From the NCBI RefSeq assembly GCF_900626135.1, contig NZ_LR130786.1, forward strand, positions 248,001 to 312,000: a stretch of 64,000 nucleotides of DNA. The letters run 5' to 3'. A program made the position numbers and the translations under genes. The stretch is from Senegalia massiliensis (GTDB lineage Bacteria > Bacillota > Clostridia > Tissierellales > SIT17). The notes beneath the pieces were generated by a model that was given only the letters and a program-made list of their open reading frames with translations, was not told where the DNA came from and did no database searches. This document shows positions 52,153-63,000 of this stretch, piece by piece; within the stretch, counting starts at the first letter, position 1; every line of letters starts with the position of its first letter.

Positions 52153-53295
52153 ATGCAAGGTGGAGTTAGACGTAGAGGAAAAAGGTGGTATTACTACTTT
52201 GATGCAGGAGTTGTGGATGGTAAAAGAAAAAAGATTGAACGTGTAGGTGGCAATACTAAGAAAGAAGCTCTAGAAGCTTTAAGAAAGGCTCTCAATGAGT
52301 TTGAGAAGGCTGGTACTATATTGGATGAAACAGAAATGAGCACAGCTGATTATTTTGATTACTGGTACAAAGAATATGTACTAATTAATTGTAAATATAA
52401 TACTCAAGAATATTATAGACGTATTATAAAAAATCATATAAAACCTAGCTTAGGTATATATAAAATAAAATCTCTTAATGCAGCTAAATTGCAAGAATTT
52501 ATAAACGATAAACATATCAATGGGTATTCTAAAAGTTCTTTATCTAATTTTTTAGGGGTTCTTTCTAAAGCTTTAAAGATGGCAGTATATCCATATCAGT
52601 TAATTAAAGAGAGTCCTATGCAATATGTAAAAATACCTAAAATTCAAGAAGATAAAAAAGATGAAGATAATCTTAAAATTATATCTAAAAAAGATTTTAA
52701 TAAAATTATAAAAAGATTTCCAATGGAAAGTACATTCTATATACCTTTACAAATTGGTTTTCATACAGGTATGAGAGCTGGAGAAGTTTGTGGATTAACA
52801 TGGAATCATGTAGATTTAGAATCAAATACAATATCAGTCACTAAAACTCTTATACCTAAAGGAAAAGGTATATGGGAATTAGGTCCTCCTAAAACTCAAT
52901 CTTCATATAGAACTATTGTAATAGGTCAAACATTAGTAGATATTTTAAAAAAGCATAAGAAATGGCAAATAGAAAATAAATTAAGATATGGTAAGTATTA
53001 TAAAGAATCTAATTTTGTATGTACTAAAGAAAATGGAACTCATGTAACTACAAATACTTTAAAATATTTATCTAGAGTGGTTAACTATGAATTAATGATA
53101 GATTTTAATTTTCACTCATTAAGACATACTCATGCTACTATGCTATTAGAAGCAGGAGCAAATATAAAAGATATTCAGGAAAGATTAGGTCATTCTAAGT
53201 TATCAACAACAATGGATACTTATTCTCATGTTACCAACAAAATGAAAAAAGAAAGTGTTGATATATTCGAAAAAATTATATCTAATAATAAGTAA
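52153..53295 (+). CDS. int: Tyrosine integrase
   Basis: A 380-residue phage integrase. N-terminal AP2-like arm-binding domain (RRGKRWYYYFDAGVVDGKRK), SAM-like core-binding domain at about 65-150, then the catalytic domain with Arg (GFHTGMRAGEVCGL), Lys region, HSLRHTHA and the final Tyr in TTMDTYSHVT. The start used is the ATG after AAGGAGTGATAAA. It lies next to the attachment site in rlmD and carries out integration and excision of the prophage. Confidence 0.95.
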   Translation: MQGGVRRRGKRWYYYFDAGVVDGKRKKIERVGGNTKKEALEALRKALNEFEKAGTILDETEMSTADYFDYWYKEYVLINCKYNTQEYYRRIIKNHIKPSLGIYKIKSLNAAKLQEFINDKHINGYSKSSLSNFLGVLSKALKMAVYPYQLIKESPMQYVKIPKIQEDKKDEDNLKIISKKDFNKIIKRFPMESTFYIPLQIGFHTGMRAGEVCGLTWNHVDLESNTISVTKTLIPKGKGIWELGPPKTQSSYRTIVIGQTLVDILKKHKKWQIENKLRYGKYYKESNFVCTKENGTHVTTNTLKYLSRVVNYELMIDFNFHSLRHTHATMLLEAGANIKDIQERLGHSKLSTTMDTYSHVTNKMKKESVDIFEKIISNNK

Positions 53296-53296
53296 T

Positions 53297-53338
53297 TTGC
53301 CACCGAGTATAATTTTCGGTGGCAACAGGGTGGCAAAT
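53297..53338. promoter_or_regulatory. Hairpin and arm-type repeats after integrase
   Basis: TTGCCACCGA and TCGGTGGCAA form a hairpin (integrase terminator), followed by ACAGGGTGGCAAAT. The GGTGGCA-AGGGTGG words recur at 15764-15800. They are likely arm-binding sites of the integrase. Confidence 0.6.
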
Positions 53339-53381
53339 AGCTTATTTAAATTATTTATAACCTCTAAAACATAGTTATCCT

Positions 53382-54740
53382 CTAGTTAAGTAGGGTTATA
53401 CTTTCAACGTGAACAGTATGTGGAAACATATCTACAGGTTGTATCTCTCTTGTCTTATATCCACTTTCATCTAAGTATTTCAAATCTCTTGCAAGGGTTG
53501 ATGGATTACATGAAACATATACTACCTTTTTAGGGTTCATTTTTATTATAGTATCTAACACTTTTTCATCACACCCTTTTCTAGGTGGATCTACTACTAC
53601 AACATCTGCTCTTATTCCTTGTTTATAAATCTTAGGAAATACTTCTTCTGCTTTTCCTAGATAAAATTCTGCATTATCTATCCCATTTATTTGAGCGTTC
53701 TTTTTAGCATCTTCTATAGCTGGCTTTACTACTTCTATTCCATATACTTTTTTAGCTTTTTTTGCTAAAAACAATGATATACTTCCTATACCACAGTATA
53801 GGTCAAATACTGTTTCATCCCCTTTTAAATCTGCATATTCCAATGCCTTATTATATAATTTTTCTGTTTGTATTGGATTTACTTGAAAAAATGATAATGG
53901 AGAGATATTAAATTTTATATCTTCTATATAATCAACTATTTTATCTTCTCCCCATAATGTAATAGTTTCTTTGCCTAATATTACATTAGATTTTCTAGTG
54001 TTTATATTTTGTATTATACTTTTAATACCTTCAATATTTTCTACTATAGATTTTATCAATTCATCTTTATATGGTAGTTTTTTACCATTAGTTATTAATA
54101 CAAGCATTAAATCTCCTGTTTTAAATGATGTTTTAGTTAATATATGTCTTATTATGCCTGTACCTTTCTTTTCATCATAAGGCTGAACTTTATAGTTTTT
54201 CATATACTCTCTCATAACTTTTATTATTTTATCAGTTATAGGATGTTGAATTATACATTTATTTGTATCAACTATTTCATGAGTTCCTCTTTTATAAAAT
54301 CCTATTTTAACAAAGTCTTCCCCAGATTGAACTGGAAATTGTGCTTTGTTTCTATATCTAAATGGTTCTTCCATTCCTATTGTTTCATGTATTTTAATAT
54401 CCTCTAATTTTGCTATTCTTTCCATATCATCAGTTACTTTTTTTCTCTTTATATCTAATTGAGCATCATAATCTATTTTTTGAATTTGACAGCCACCACA
54501 ACTATCTACTACATGACAAGGTGCTTCTATTCTCCATTTTGAAGGTTTAGTAATTTCTACAAATTCACCTACTCCATAGTTCTTTTTTGCTGTAATTATT
54601 TTTATATTACCTATATCTCCTGGTATTGCATCATTTATAAATACTGCAAAGTTTTCAATTTTTGCAACCCCTTGTCCTCTATGATTTAAATCTATTATTT
54701 CTACTTTATAAGTACTACCTACCTTAACTTTTGATTTCAA
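53382..54740 (-). CDS. rlmD: 23S rRNA (uracil-5-)-methyltransferase RlmD family
   Basis: A 452-residue TrmA/RumA-family enzyme that methylates uracil in 23S rRNA. TRAM domain at about residues 1-60, Fe-S Cys cluster in CHVVDSCGGCQIQK near 79-92, SAM motif VFDLYCGIGSISLFLAKKAK near 310, and catalytic VVYVSCNPSTLARDLKYL near 404. The final residues (VHVESITLLN) differ from the displaced chromosomal end at 15577-15618 (VHVETVCLIEKK), so the last codons now come from the prophage attP. The gene stays intact and functional in appearance. Confidence 0.93.
   Translation of the reverse strand: MKSKVKVGSTYKVEIIDLNHRGQGVAKIENFAVFINDAIPGDIGNIKIITAKKNYGVGEFVEITKPSKWRIEAPCHVVDSCGGCQIQKIDYDAQLDIKRKKVTDDMERIAKLEDIKIHETIGMEEPFRYRNKAQFPVQSGEDFVKIGFYKRGTHEIVDTNKCIIQHPITDKIIKVMREYMKNYKVQPYDEKKGTGIIRHILTKTSFKTGDLMLVLITNGKKLPYKDELIKSIVENIEGIKSIIQNINTRKSNVILGKETITLWGEDKIVDYIEDIKFNISPLSFFQVNPIQTEKLYNKALEYADLKGDETVFDLYCGIGSISLFLAKKAKKVYGIEVVKPAIEDAKKNAQINGIDNAEFYLGKAEEVFPKIYKQGIRADVVVVDPPRKGCDEKVLDTIIKMNPKKVVYVSCNPSTLARDLKYLDESGYKTREIQPVDMFPHTVHVESITLLN
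53410..53420. other. attR core of the prophage, within rlmD
   Basis: TGAACAGTATG, identical to 15617-15627. In rlmD it codes for the HTVH part. Everything between the two cores is prophage DNA. Confidence 0.75.
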
Positions 54741-54886
54741 AATTAACCTCCTAATAATGCTTATTCTCTATTAATTATATCCTTTAACGGAAAAAAATAA
54801 AAGTAAAGCTTATTTAGTAGATATAAAATAGCTATAATTATGTACCTATAAGTATTTAATTTGTTTTTTATATTGCTATGTTTAGA

Positions 54887-55723
54887 TTAATAATTAAAAT
54901 CTTCATCTAAAATAATTCCTTCACATACAATATTTGTGGGACCAACAAGAAAAATTTCTTCATATTTTCCATTACTTTCTTTAAGTATAATATTAAGAAT
55001 ACCACCTGGCATATTTATTCTAATTTCACCACTGTTAACAATATCCTTTTTTATTAAAGTAAATCCCAGGGAGCCAGCACCAGTACCACATGCTAGTGTA
55101 AAATCTTCGACTCCTCTTTCAAAAGTTTTAGCATAAACCTCCTCATTATCAATAAAATAAAAAGTGACATTTGCTCCTTTTTTAAGTTTTTTATGTTGCC
55201 TTAATCCTTTGCCAATATTATATAAATTTTCTTTATTTAGAGTATGTAAGTTTGATAATTTAACTATCAAATGTGGTAATCCTAGATCTCCAAGTTCAAC
55301 ATAAGAACAATCATATTTATTTCCATCATATTCTAAAGGAAAATCCATTTTAAAAACAGTTGGTTTATTTAGTCTAATTTCATATCTTCTTTTATCAATT
55401 CTAACTCCTTCAACTAATCCTGATATAGTTTCAATAATTTGCTTTTTCCCAGCAAGACCTTTTTCAAATCCATATCTACAAATACATCTTGCACCATTTC
55501 CACACATTTCTCCATGAGTACCATCAGAGTTTAAGAAATTCATTTTATAATCAGCTTTTCCAGCAGTATTATCTAAAAACATAATGCCATCAGCTCCAAT
55601 TGATAATCTTCTAGAACATAAAGTTTTCGCAATATGCGAAAACTTTTCTTCTGGAATTTTTTCAATAATATTATTTATTATTATAAAATCATTTCCTGCT
55701 CCGTGCATTTTTGTAAATTTGAT
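54887..55723 (-). CDS. dapF: Diaminopimelate epimerase
   Basis: A 278-residue epimerase that turns LL- into meso-diaminopimelate for lysine and cell-wall synthesis. MHGAGNDF opens the family, MCGNGARC has the first catalytic Cys near residue 79, ACGTGAGSLG near 222 the second. The family begins (M)KFTKMHGAGNDF. Here the codons for KFTK are preceded by ATC, ATA and ATT, not ATG/GTG/TTG. AAAGGAGG is seven bases before the ATC and 22 before the first ATG. The start is therefore put at ATC (55723-55721); if only ATG is allowed, the protein would lack its first strand. Confidence 0.88.
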   Translation of the reverse strand: MKFTKMHGAGNDFIIINNIIEKIPEEKFSHIAKTLCSRRLSIGADGIMFLDNTAGKADYKMNFLNSDGTHGEMCGNGARCICRYGFEKGLAGKKQIIETISGLVEGVRIDKRRYEIRLNKPTVFKMDFPLEYDGNKYDCSYVELGDLGLPHLIVKLSNLHTLNKENLYNIGKGLRQHKKLKKGANVTFYFIDNEEVYAKTFERGVEDFTLACGTGAGSLGFTLIKKDIVNSGEIRINMPGGILNIILKESNGKYEEIFLVGPTNIVCEGIILDEDFNY

Positions 55724-55860
55724 TATAATTCCTCCTTTAAATAAAATTTATTTTTCTTTTAAATATGTATTAAATTGCTATTATTAGATATCATATATAA
55801 ATTAAACTTCACATTATATATTATATTTATATATCAAAAAAGTATAATATGACAAAAAAA

Positions 55861-55885
55861 ATAGCACACTTTATAGTGTGCCTAA
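55861..55885 (-). terminator. Terminator after the fxsA gene
   Basis: GCACACT / AGTGTGC stem, followed on the minus strand by eight T. Strong intrinsic terminator separating fxsA from dapF. Confidence 0.88.
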
Positions 55886-55945
55886 AAAATAAGAATTGGT
55901 TGCCAATTTTGATTATATAGAAATTATTGCCATATTTATATAGTT

Positions 55946-56347
55946 TTAATCATCATCTCTATAATAAAAATGTACTTGTCCTGCTCTAATTTTTTCGCTA
56001 AATTTATTTTTTATATATTTTTTAAATATTGTTCTAGTTAAAGGAATAACTAAGCTAAATCCTACTATATCAGTTATTATTCCTGGAGTTAATAAAAGGG
56101 CTCCTCCTACAAGTACACATAGCCCATTTATAAGCTCATTTCCAGGCATTTTACCTCTATTTAAATCTGTTCTTATTCTCATAATTATAATTCTACCTTG
56201 AGATTTCGCAAGATATGCTCCTATAACTCCAGTAAATATTACTAAAAGTACTGTAGCAAATCCACTTGTAATTTCTGCAATTTGAAAAAGTATAAAAAGT
56301 TCTACTATTGGTATCACAGTAAATAATAATATAAGTTTTCCTAACAC
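55946..56347 (-). CDS. fxsA: FxsA-family membrane protein
   Basis: A 133-residue FxsA protein. Four hydrophobic stretches; the first is LILLFTVIPIVELFILFQ, then FATVLLVIFTGVIGAYLAKS, with GALLLTPGIITDIVGFSLVI near residue 77. The cytoplasmic tail is charged. Members of this family affect phage exclusion in Escherichia coli; role elsewhere unknown. It overlaps the thioesterase stop by one base. Confidence 0.9.
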   Translation of the reverse strand: MLGKLILLFTVIPIVELFILFQIAEITSGFATVLLVIFTGVIGAYLAKSQGRIIIMRIRTDLNRGKMPGNELINGLCVLVGGALLLTPGIITDIVGFSLVIPLTRTIFKKYIKNKFSEKIRAGQVHFYYRDDD

Positions 56348-56772
56348 TATTTTTTCTCCTTTTCTATTGCTTCATTTAATTTGTTCCATAATTCATTATA
56401 TTTCTTTTTAAAATTAATAGGTTTTAAATCTTTATTTACAAATGCATGAAGTGTATAACCTTCTGCTAAAAGTAAATTATCTCTTTTTCTTATTATATTA
56501 TACTTATACTTTATTTTAACTCCTTTAAGTTTTTCAATATATGTTTCTATTATTATTTCATCATCATATTTAGCTGAAACTATATATTTACAGCCAACAT
56601 CTATTACTGGTAATAATACACCTTCATTTTCTAACTTTTTATAATCATAACCTAAATTTCTAAAAAAAGAAGTTCTACCTATTTCAAACCAATTAAAATA
56701 ATTAGCATGATATATTACTCCCATTTGATCTGTTTCACTATATCTAGCTCTTATTGTAGTTTTATTTTTCAT
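56347..56772 (-). CDS. Acyl-CoA thioesterase, YbgC/FadM-like
   Basis: A 141-residue hotdog-fold thioesterase. ARYSETDQMGVIYHANYFNW near residue 9 includes the active-site Asp and is typical of 4-hydroxybenzoyl-CoA-like thioesterases; FEIGRTSFFRNLGYDYKKLE follows. It hydrolyses acyl-CoA esters. The start used is the ATG after GGAGGAAAAT. It is cotranscribed with fxsA. Confidence 0.9.
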   Translation of the reverse strand: MKNKTTIRARYSETDQMGVIYHANYFNWFEIGRTSFFRNLGYDYKKLENEGVLLPVIDVGCKYIVSAKYDDEIIIETYIEKLKGVKIKYKYNIIRKRDNLLLAEGYTLHAFVNKDLKPINFKKKYNELWNKLNEAIEKEKK

Positions 56773-56835
56773 ATTTTCCTCCAAAGATTGTTATACTTAG
56801 CTCAATTATATCAGAAAAATAAAATAGTATAAAGG

Positions 56836-56861
56836 AATGTCGAGGTATTAACCTCGACATT
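56836..56861 (-). terminator. Terminator after pyk
   Basis: AATGTCGAGGT / ACCTCGACATT stem, 11 bp, 4-base loop. It sits three bases after the pyk stop on the minus strand. Confidence 0.8.
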
Positions 56862-56864
56862 TTA

Positions 56865-58622
56865 TTATAATATTCTTGCTTTTCCTCTATATATAAATCC
56901 TCTTATACTATCTACTGTTATAAGTTCTCCATCTTTAAGTTCTTCTAAAGCATTTTCTACTCCTACAATTACTGGTTTTTCTATATTAAGACCAACTACT
57001 GCTGCATGAGATGTAAGTCCACCTTTTTCAGTTATAATAGCAGATGATTTCTCCATATATGGAACTATATCTCTATCAGTATTTATTGCTACTAATATAT
57101 CTCCTTCTTTAAACTTTCTTTCTGCATCTTCCTTGTTCTTTACAATACATACATTACCAACTGCACTTCTATCTCCTATTCCTGTACCTTTCAATATAAC
57201 CTCTCCTACCGTATGAACTTTAAGTAAATTTGTAGAACCTGCTTTTCCTACAGGCACACCTGCTGTTATTACTACTAAGTCTCCGTTATGAATATATTCA
57301 TTTTCTAATGCTGTTGAAACTGATTCATCTATTATATCATCTGTGTTAAGAGATTCTTTTGAGATAAGTGAATGTATCCCCCATACTAAATTCAGCTTTC
57401 TTCTAACCTTTTCTGATGTTGTAACTGCTATAACAGGTGCTGCAGGTCTAAATTTTGATACTGCCCGTGCAGTATATCCAGTACTTGTAGCTGTTATAAT
57501 AGCTTGAGCTTCTAAATCTTCTGCAGTAGTACAAGTAGCATGACTTATAGCATTTGTAATACTTATTTCTTGTAGTTTTATATTTGAACTTAATATTCCT
57601 TCATAATCTATAGAGCCTTCTGTTTTAATAGCAATATTTTTCATAGTCTCTACTGCTTCTATAGGATATTTTCCAGCAGCTGTTTCACCTGATAACATTA
57701 TAGCATCAGTTCCATCTAATATTGCATTTGCTACATCTGTAACTTCTGCTCTTGTAGGACGAGGATTTCTCATCATAGAATCTAACATTTGTGTTGCAGT
57801 TATTACAGGTTTTCCTGCTAAATTACATTTTTTAATCATCATCTTTTGTACTAATGGCACTTCTTCTGCTGGAATTTCTACACCTAAGTCTCCACGTGCT
57901 ACCATTATTCCATCAGATACTTCAAGTATTCTATCTATATTATCTACGCCTTCTTGATTTTCAATTTTTGATATAATTTCAATATCTTCTGCACCATTCT
58001 GTTCTAATATTTCTCTTATTGCTAATACATCTGATGCTTTTCTAATAAATGAAGCTGCTATAAAATCTATTCCGTTTCTTATTCCAAATTCTATATCTTC
58101 TTTATCCTTTTGTGTTATAGCAGGTAAATTAATTTTTACTCCAGGTACATTAACACCCTTTTTATTTTTAACTTCTCCTCCATTTAACACTCTACATTTT
58201 ATATCAGTTTGATTTATTATATCTATTACTTCTAATTCAATTAATCCATCATCTATTAATATTTTATCTCCATTTGTAATATCTTTTGGAAGGTGTTTAT
58301 ATGTTATAGAACCAATATGTTCATCACCTAATATGTCTCTAGTTGTTATAATATATTCCTGATCATCTTTTAATATTATACTTCCATTTTTAAAATCTCT
58401 TGTTCTTATTTCTGGACCTTTAGTATCAAGCATGATTGCTATAGGTAAATTCAGCTTTTCTCTTACCTTTTTTGTTAAATCCATTCTATTTTTATGTTCA
58501 TTATGATTACCATGAGAAAAATTCTGCCTTGCCACATTTAATCCATTTTTAATAAGCTGCGTTAATACTTCCTCATCATCAGTTGATGGCCCTAATGTAC
58601 ATACTATCTTAGTCCTTTTCAT
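56865..58622 (-). CDS. pyk: Pyruvate kinase with C-terminal PEP-utilizer domain
   Basis: A 585-residue pyruvate kinase (PEP + ADP to pyruvate + ATP). Barrel: TKIVCTLGPSTDDEEV at the start, MLDTKGPEIRT near 64, the Lys/metal site in VDNIDRILEVSDGIMVARGD, and ITATQMLDSMMRNPRPTRAE. The extra ~110 residues at the end (SAIITEKGGLTSHAAVVGLN) are the phosphohistidine-like swivel domain found in Bacillus and clostridial enzymes. Start used is the ATG at KRTKIV with GAGGAGTGAG upstream. It follows pfkA by 16 bases. Confidence 0.96.
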   Translation of the reverse strand: MKRTKIVCTLGPSTDDEEVLTQLIKNGLNVARQNFSHGNHNEHKNRMDLTKKVREKLNLPIAIMLDTKGPEIRTRDFKNGSIILKDDQEYIITTRDILGDEHIGSITYKHLPKDITNGDKILIDDGLIELEVIDIINQTDIKCRVLNGGEVKNKKGVNVPGVKINLPAITQKDKEDIEFGIRNGIDFIAASFIRKASDVLAIREILEQNGAEDIEIISKIENQEGVDNIDRILEVSDGIMVARGDLGVEIPAEEVPLVQKMMIKKCNLAGKPVITATQMLDSMMRNPRPTRAEVTDVANAILDGTDAIMLSGETAAGKYPIEAVETMKNIAIKTEGSIDYEGILSSNIKLQEISITNAISHATCTTAEDLEAQAIITATSTGYTARAVSKFRPAAPVIAVTTSEKVRRKLNLVWGIHSLISKESLNTDDIIDESVSTALENEYIHNGDLVVITAGVPVGKAGSTNLLKVHTVGEVILKGTGIGDRSAVGNVCIVKNKEDAERKFKEGDILVAINTDRDIVPYMEKSSAIITEKGGLTSHAAVVGLNIEKPVIVGVENALEELKDGELITVDSIRGFIYRGKARIL

Positions 58623-58638
58623 CATCTCACTCCTCATA

Positions 58639-59616
<978 letters not shown>

Positions 59617-59684
59617 TTAACCATTATGGACAAAATTCGTCCCATTACAGATAAAAATTAATAAATTTTATTTCATTTTATTTT

Positions 59685-59876
59685 TCAATATCCTAAATCA
59701 ATTATTGCATTGTAAACATCATTTGCTTCAAATTCAGGTGTCATTATTTGATAATTTTCTATATCTCCATCCTTTACAAATAACTTTAGCTTTATTAAAA
59801 ATCCTTCTTGAATAAGCTTTTCTTTTAATTCAATAGCTGTTTTCTCACCTTCAATTATATGAACTGCTGTCCACAT
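59685..59876 (-). CDS. Small conserved protein, unknown
   Basis: A 63-residue protein starting MWTAVHIIEGEKTAIELKEK. It has an alpha/beta pattern with an acidic end, as in small proteins of unknown function that often lie between dnaE and pfkA in Clostridia (DUF2007-like signal proteins have a similar shape). GGAGGTAAATC precedes the ATG. Confidence 0.7.
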   Translation of the reverse strand: MWTAVHIIEGEKTAIELKEKLIQEGFLIKLKLFVKDGDIENYQIMTPEFEANDVYNAIIDLGY

Positions 59877-59951
59877 GATTTACCTCCAAAAACACGTTTT
59901 TATATTCTACTTTGTTATTATACCATAAATTTTTTTATAATAAAGGATGTA

Positions 59952-59991
59952 TCAAACTTCAAATAGAATTTTAATTCTATTTGAAGTTTGA
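59952..59991 (-). terminator. Inverted repeat after dnaE
   Basis: A 19-bp perfect stem with a 2-base loop directly after the dnaE stop. No strong T-run follows on the minus strand, so it may act as mRNA 3'-end protection or weak terminator. Confidence 0.6.
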
Positions 59992-60001
59992 ATTTATATA
60001 A

Positions 60002-63000
60002 TCATTTCAATTTAATTGAATTTTCCCCTAATATGCTCTTTAATTTCTCTACTAATCCTTTATTATTAATATTTACCCAAAACTCACTTGTTGCTCTCAC
60101 AGTTTTTTTATCTTTTTCAAAATAAACATACACTGGAGTTTCACCTCTATAATAAGATAATATTTTTTTAATGTCATTTAATATATCATTGTCTTTATCT
60201 TTTGAGATTTTAAGGTACAATTTTTCATTTTTACTTTTCTTAAGTGGTGTTATAGAACTACAAATTATTTTTACTTCTCCTTCGTCTTCAATATTAAGTT
60301 TACCTTCTACTTTTACTATTTTATCTTCTTCTATAAACTTTTGATATCTATCATAAACCTTAGGGAATATTATAAGTTCTATTGTACCAAATAAATCCTC
60401 TAAAGTTGCAAATGCCATCATATTATTGTTTTTTGTTATTTTATTTTTCTTTGAAATTATTATACCACCAATTTTTATTTGTTTTTCATTTTTTCCACTA
60501 CTACCATCTAATTCTAAAAGTTCTGCTGTACTCAAAGTTGATATATTATTTAAAGTTTCTTCATAAGATGAAAGAGGATGTCCACTAACATATATTCCCA
60601 TCATTTCTTTCTCCATTGATAATAATGTTTTCTCCGGAAATTCTTTTATATTAGGTAACAAATCTCTCTTTATTTCATTTTGATCTTTTGAACTTGAATT
60701 TGAAAACATATTATATTGTCCTTTTATGTTTTTCTTTTTATCTTGTTGAACTCCTTCAAGTACCTTTTCATATACAGCTAAAAGTTGAGCTCTACTCCCT
60801 TTTATTGAATCAAATGCCCCTGCTTTTATAAGACTTTCTATAGCTCTTTTGTTTAAAGAATGGGAATCAACTCTGCCACAAAAATCTGTAAGTGAAATGA
60901 ATTTTCCTTCTTTTTTGCGTGCATTTACTATAGATTCTATCAAAGGTTTCCCAACATTTTTTACTGCTTCTAGTCCAAATCTAACTTTTCCTTTTGTTAC
61001 TGTAAAGTTTGAAAAACTCTCATTTATATCTGGAGGTAATACTTCTATTCCTAATCTTTTACTTTCTTGAATATATAATGATACACTATTAGTACTTCCC
61101 ATTACACTTGTAAGTAATGCTGCCATAAATTCTACAGGGTAATAATATTTAAGCCAAGCTGTTTCATAAGCTAAGACTGCATAAGCTGCAGAATGTGATT
61201 TATTAAATGCATATTTAGCAAAATCTATCATTTCATCATATATTTTATTAGCCGATTTTTCATCTACTCCATTTCTAATCGCACCTTTTATTTCAATATT
61301 ACCATTCTCATCTTTTTTTCCATAGATAAAATTTTGTCTTTCTCTTTCCATTACATCCATTTTCTTTTTACCCATAGCTCGGCGAACAATATCTGATCTC
61401 CCCATAGAGTAACCGCCTACATCTCTAACAATTTGCATTACCTGTTCTTGATATACCATACATCCATAGGTTACTTTAAGTATTGATTCTAATATTGGAT
61501 GAGTATATTCAATTTTTTCTGGATGTGTTTTATTCTCTATATACCTAGGAATTTGTCTCATTGGACCTGGTCTAAATAGAGAATTTGCTGCTACAATATT
61601 TTCAAACTCAGTTGGCTTTAATTCTTTTAAAAATTGTCTCATTCCAGCACTCTCAAATTGAAATACTCCTAAAGTATTTCCTTTTTGAAACATCCTATAA
61701 ACATCTTTATCATCATAATTAGAGTTACTAAAGTCTATATTTTTATTATGGATCTTTTTTATCAAATCTTTAGCATCTCTTATTACAGTAAGATTGCGAA
61801 GACCTAAAAAATCCATTTTGAGAAGACCTAGCTCTTCAAGTTCTGTCATTGTAAACTGAGTAATAATAGAATCATTATTTCTAGAAAGGGGTACATATTC
61901 TGTTACTGCTTTTTTAGAAATTACTACACCAGCAGCATGAGTAGAAGTATGTCTTGGCATTCCCTCAACATCTTTTGCTGTATCAATAAGTTTTTTTACT
62001 TTTCTATCACTATTATAAGTCTCTTTTAATTGTTTATTCATTTCTAAGGCTTTGTCAATAGTTATACCTAATTCCATAGGTATTTGTTTTGCTATATAAT
62101 CCACTTCTGAATATGATATGTCAAGTGCTCTACCTACATCCCTAATAGCACCACGTGCAGCCATAGTTCCAAATGTTACTATTTGAGCTACTCTGCTATC
62201 TCCATATTTCCTTACTACATAATCAATAACTTCTTCTCTTCTTTCATAGCAAAAGTCAATATCTATATCTGGCATAGTAACCCTTTCAGGATTTAAAAAT
62301 CTTTCAAATATTAAATTATATTTAATAGGGTCTATATCTATTATTCCAAGAGTATAACTAACTAAACTTCCTGCTGCAGAACCTCTTCCTGGCCCCACCA
62401 TGATATTGTTTTCTTTAGCATATCTAATGAAATCCCATACAATTAAAAAGTAGTCAACATATCCCATATCCTTAATAACTTTCATTTCATATTCTAGTCT
62501 ATTATTTATTTCATCAGTTATGTTATCATATCTTTTTTGTAATCCTTCATAACATAATTTTTCAAAATAGGATTCATTTGTATGCCCTTTAGGAACCTCA
62601 AATTCAGGTAAATGAAGTGTTTCAAAATCTAATTCAACATTACACCTTTCTGCTATTTTAACTGTGTTTTCCAATGCTTGTAAATGTTCGGGAAAAACCT
62701 CTGACATTTCTTCATATGATTTAAGATAAAATTCTGATGAAGGAAATTTCATTCTATTTTCTTCATCTATAGTTTTACCAGTTTGAATACATAATAATAC
62801 ATCATGAAATTTAGAATCTTTCTTTTCAATATAATGCACATCATTTGTTGCAACTAATTCTATCCCTAACTCTTCGCTTAATTTAAACATACTTTGATTT
62901 ACTAATTTTTGCTCTTTAATACCATGATCTTGTATTTCTAAGAAATAATTATCTTTACCAAATGTATCTCTATATTGTTTTGCTATTTCCACAGCTTTAT

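Noticed and set aside
53382-53430. tRNA gene as attachment site
   Set aside because: The junction falls in a protein gene (rlmD); no tRNA fold is present in the flanks.
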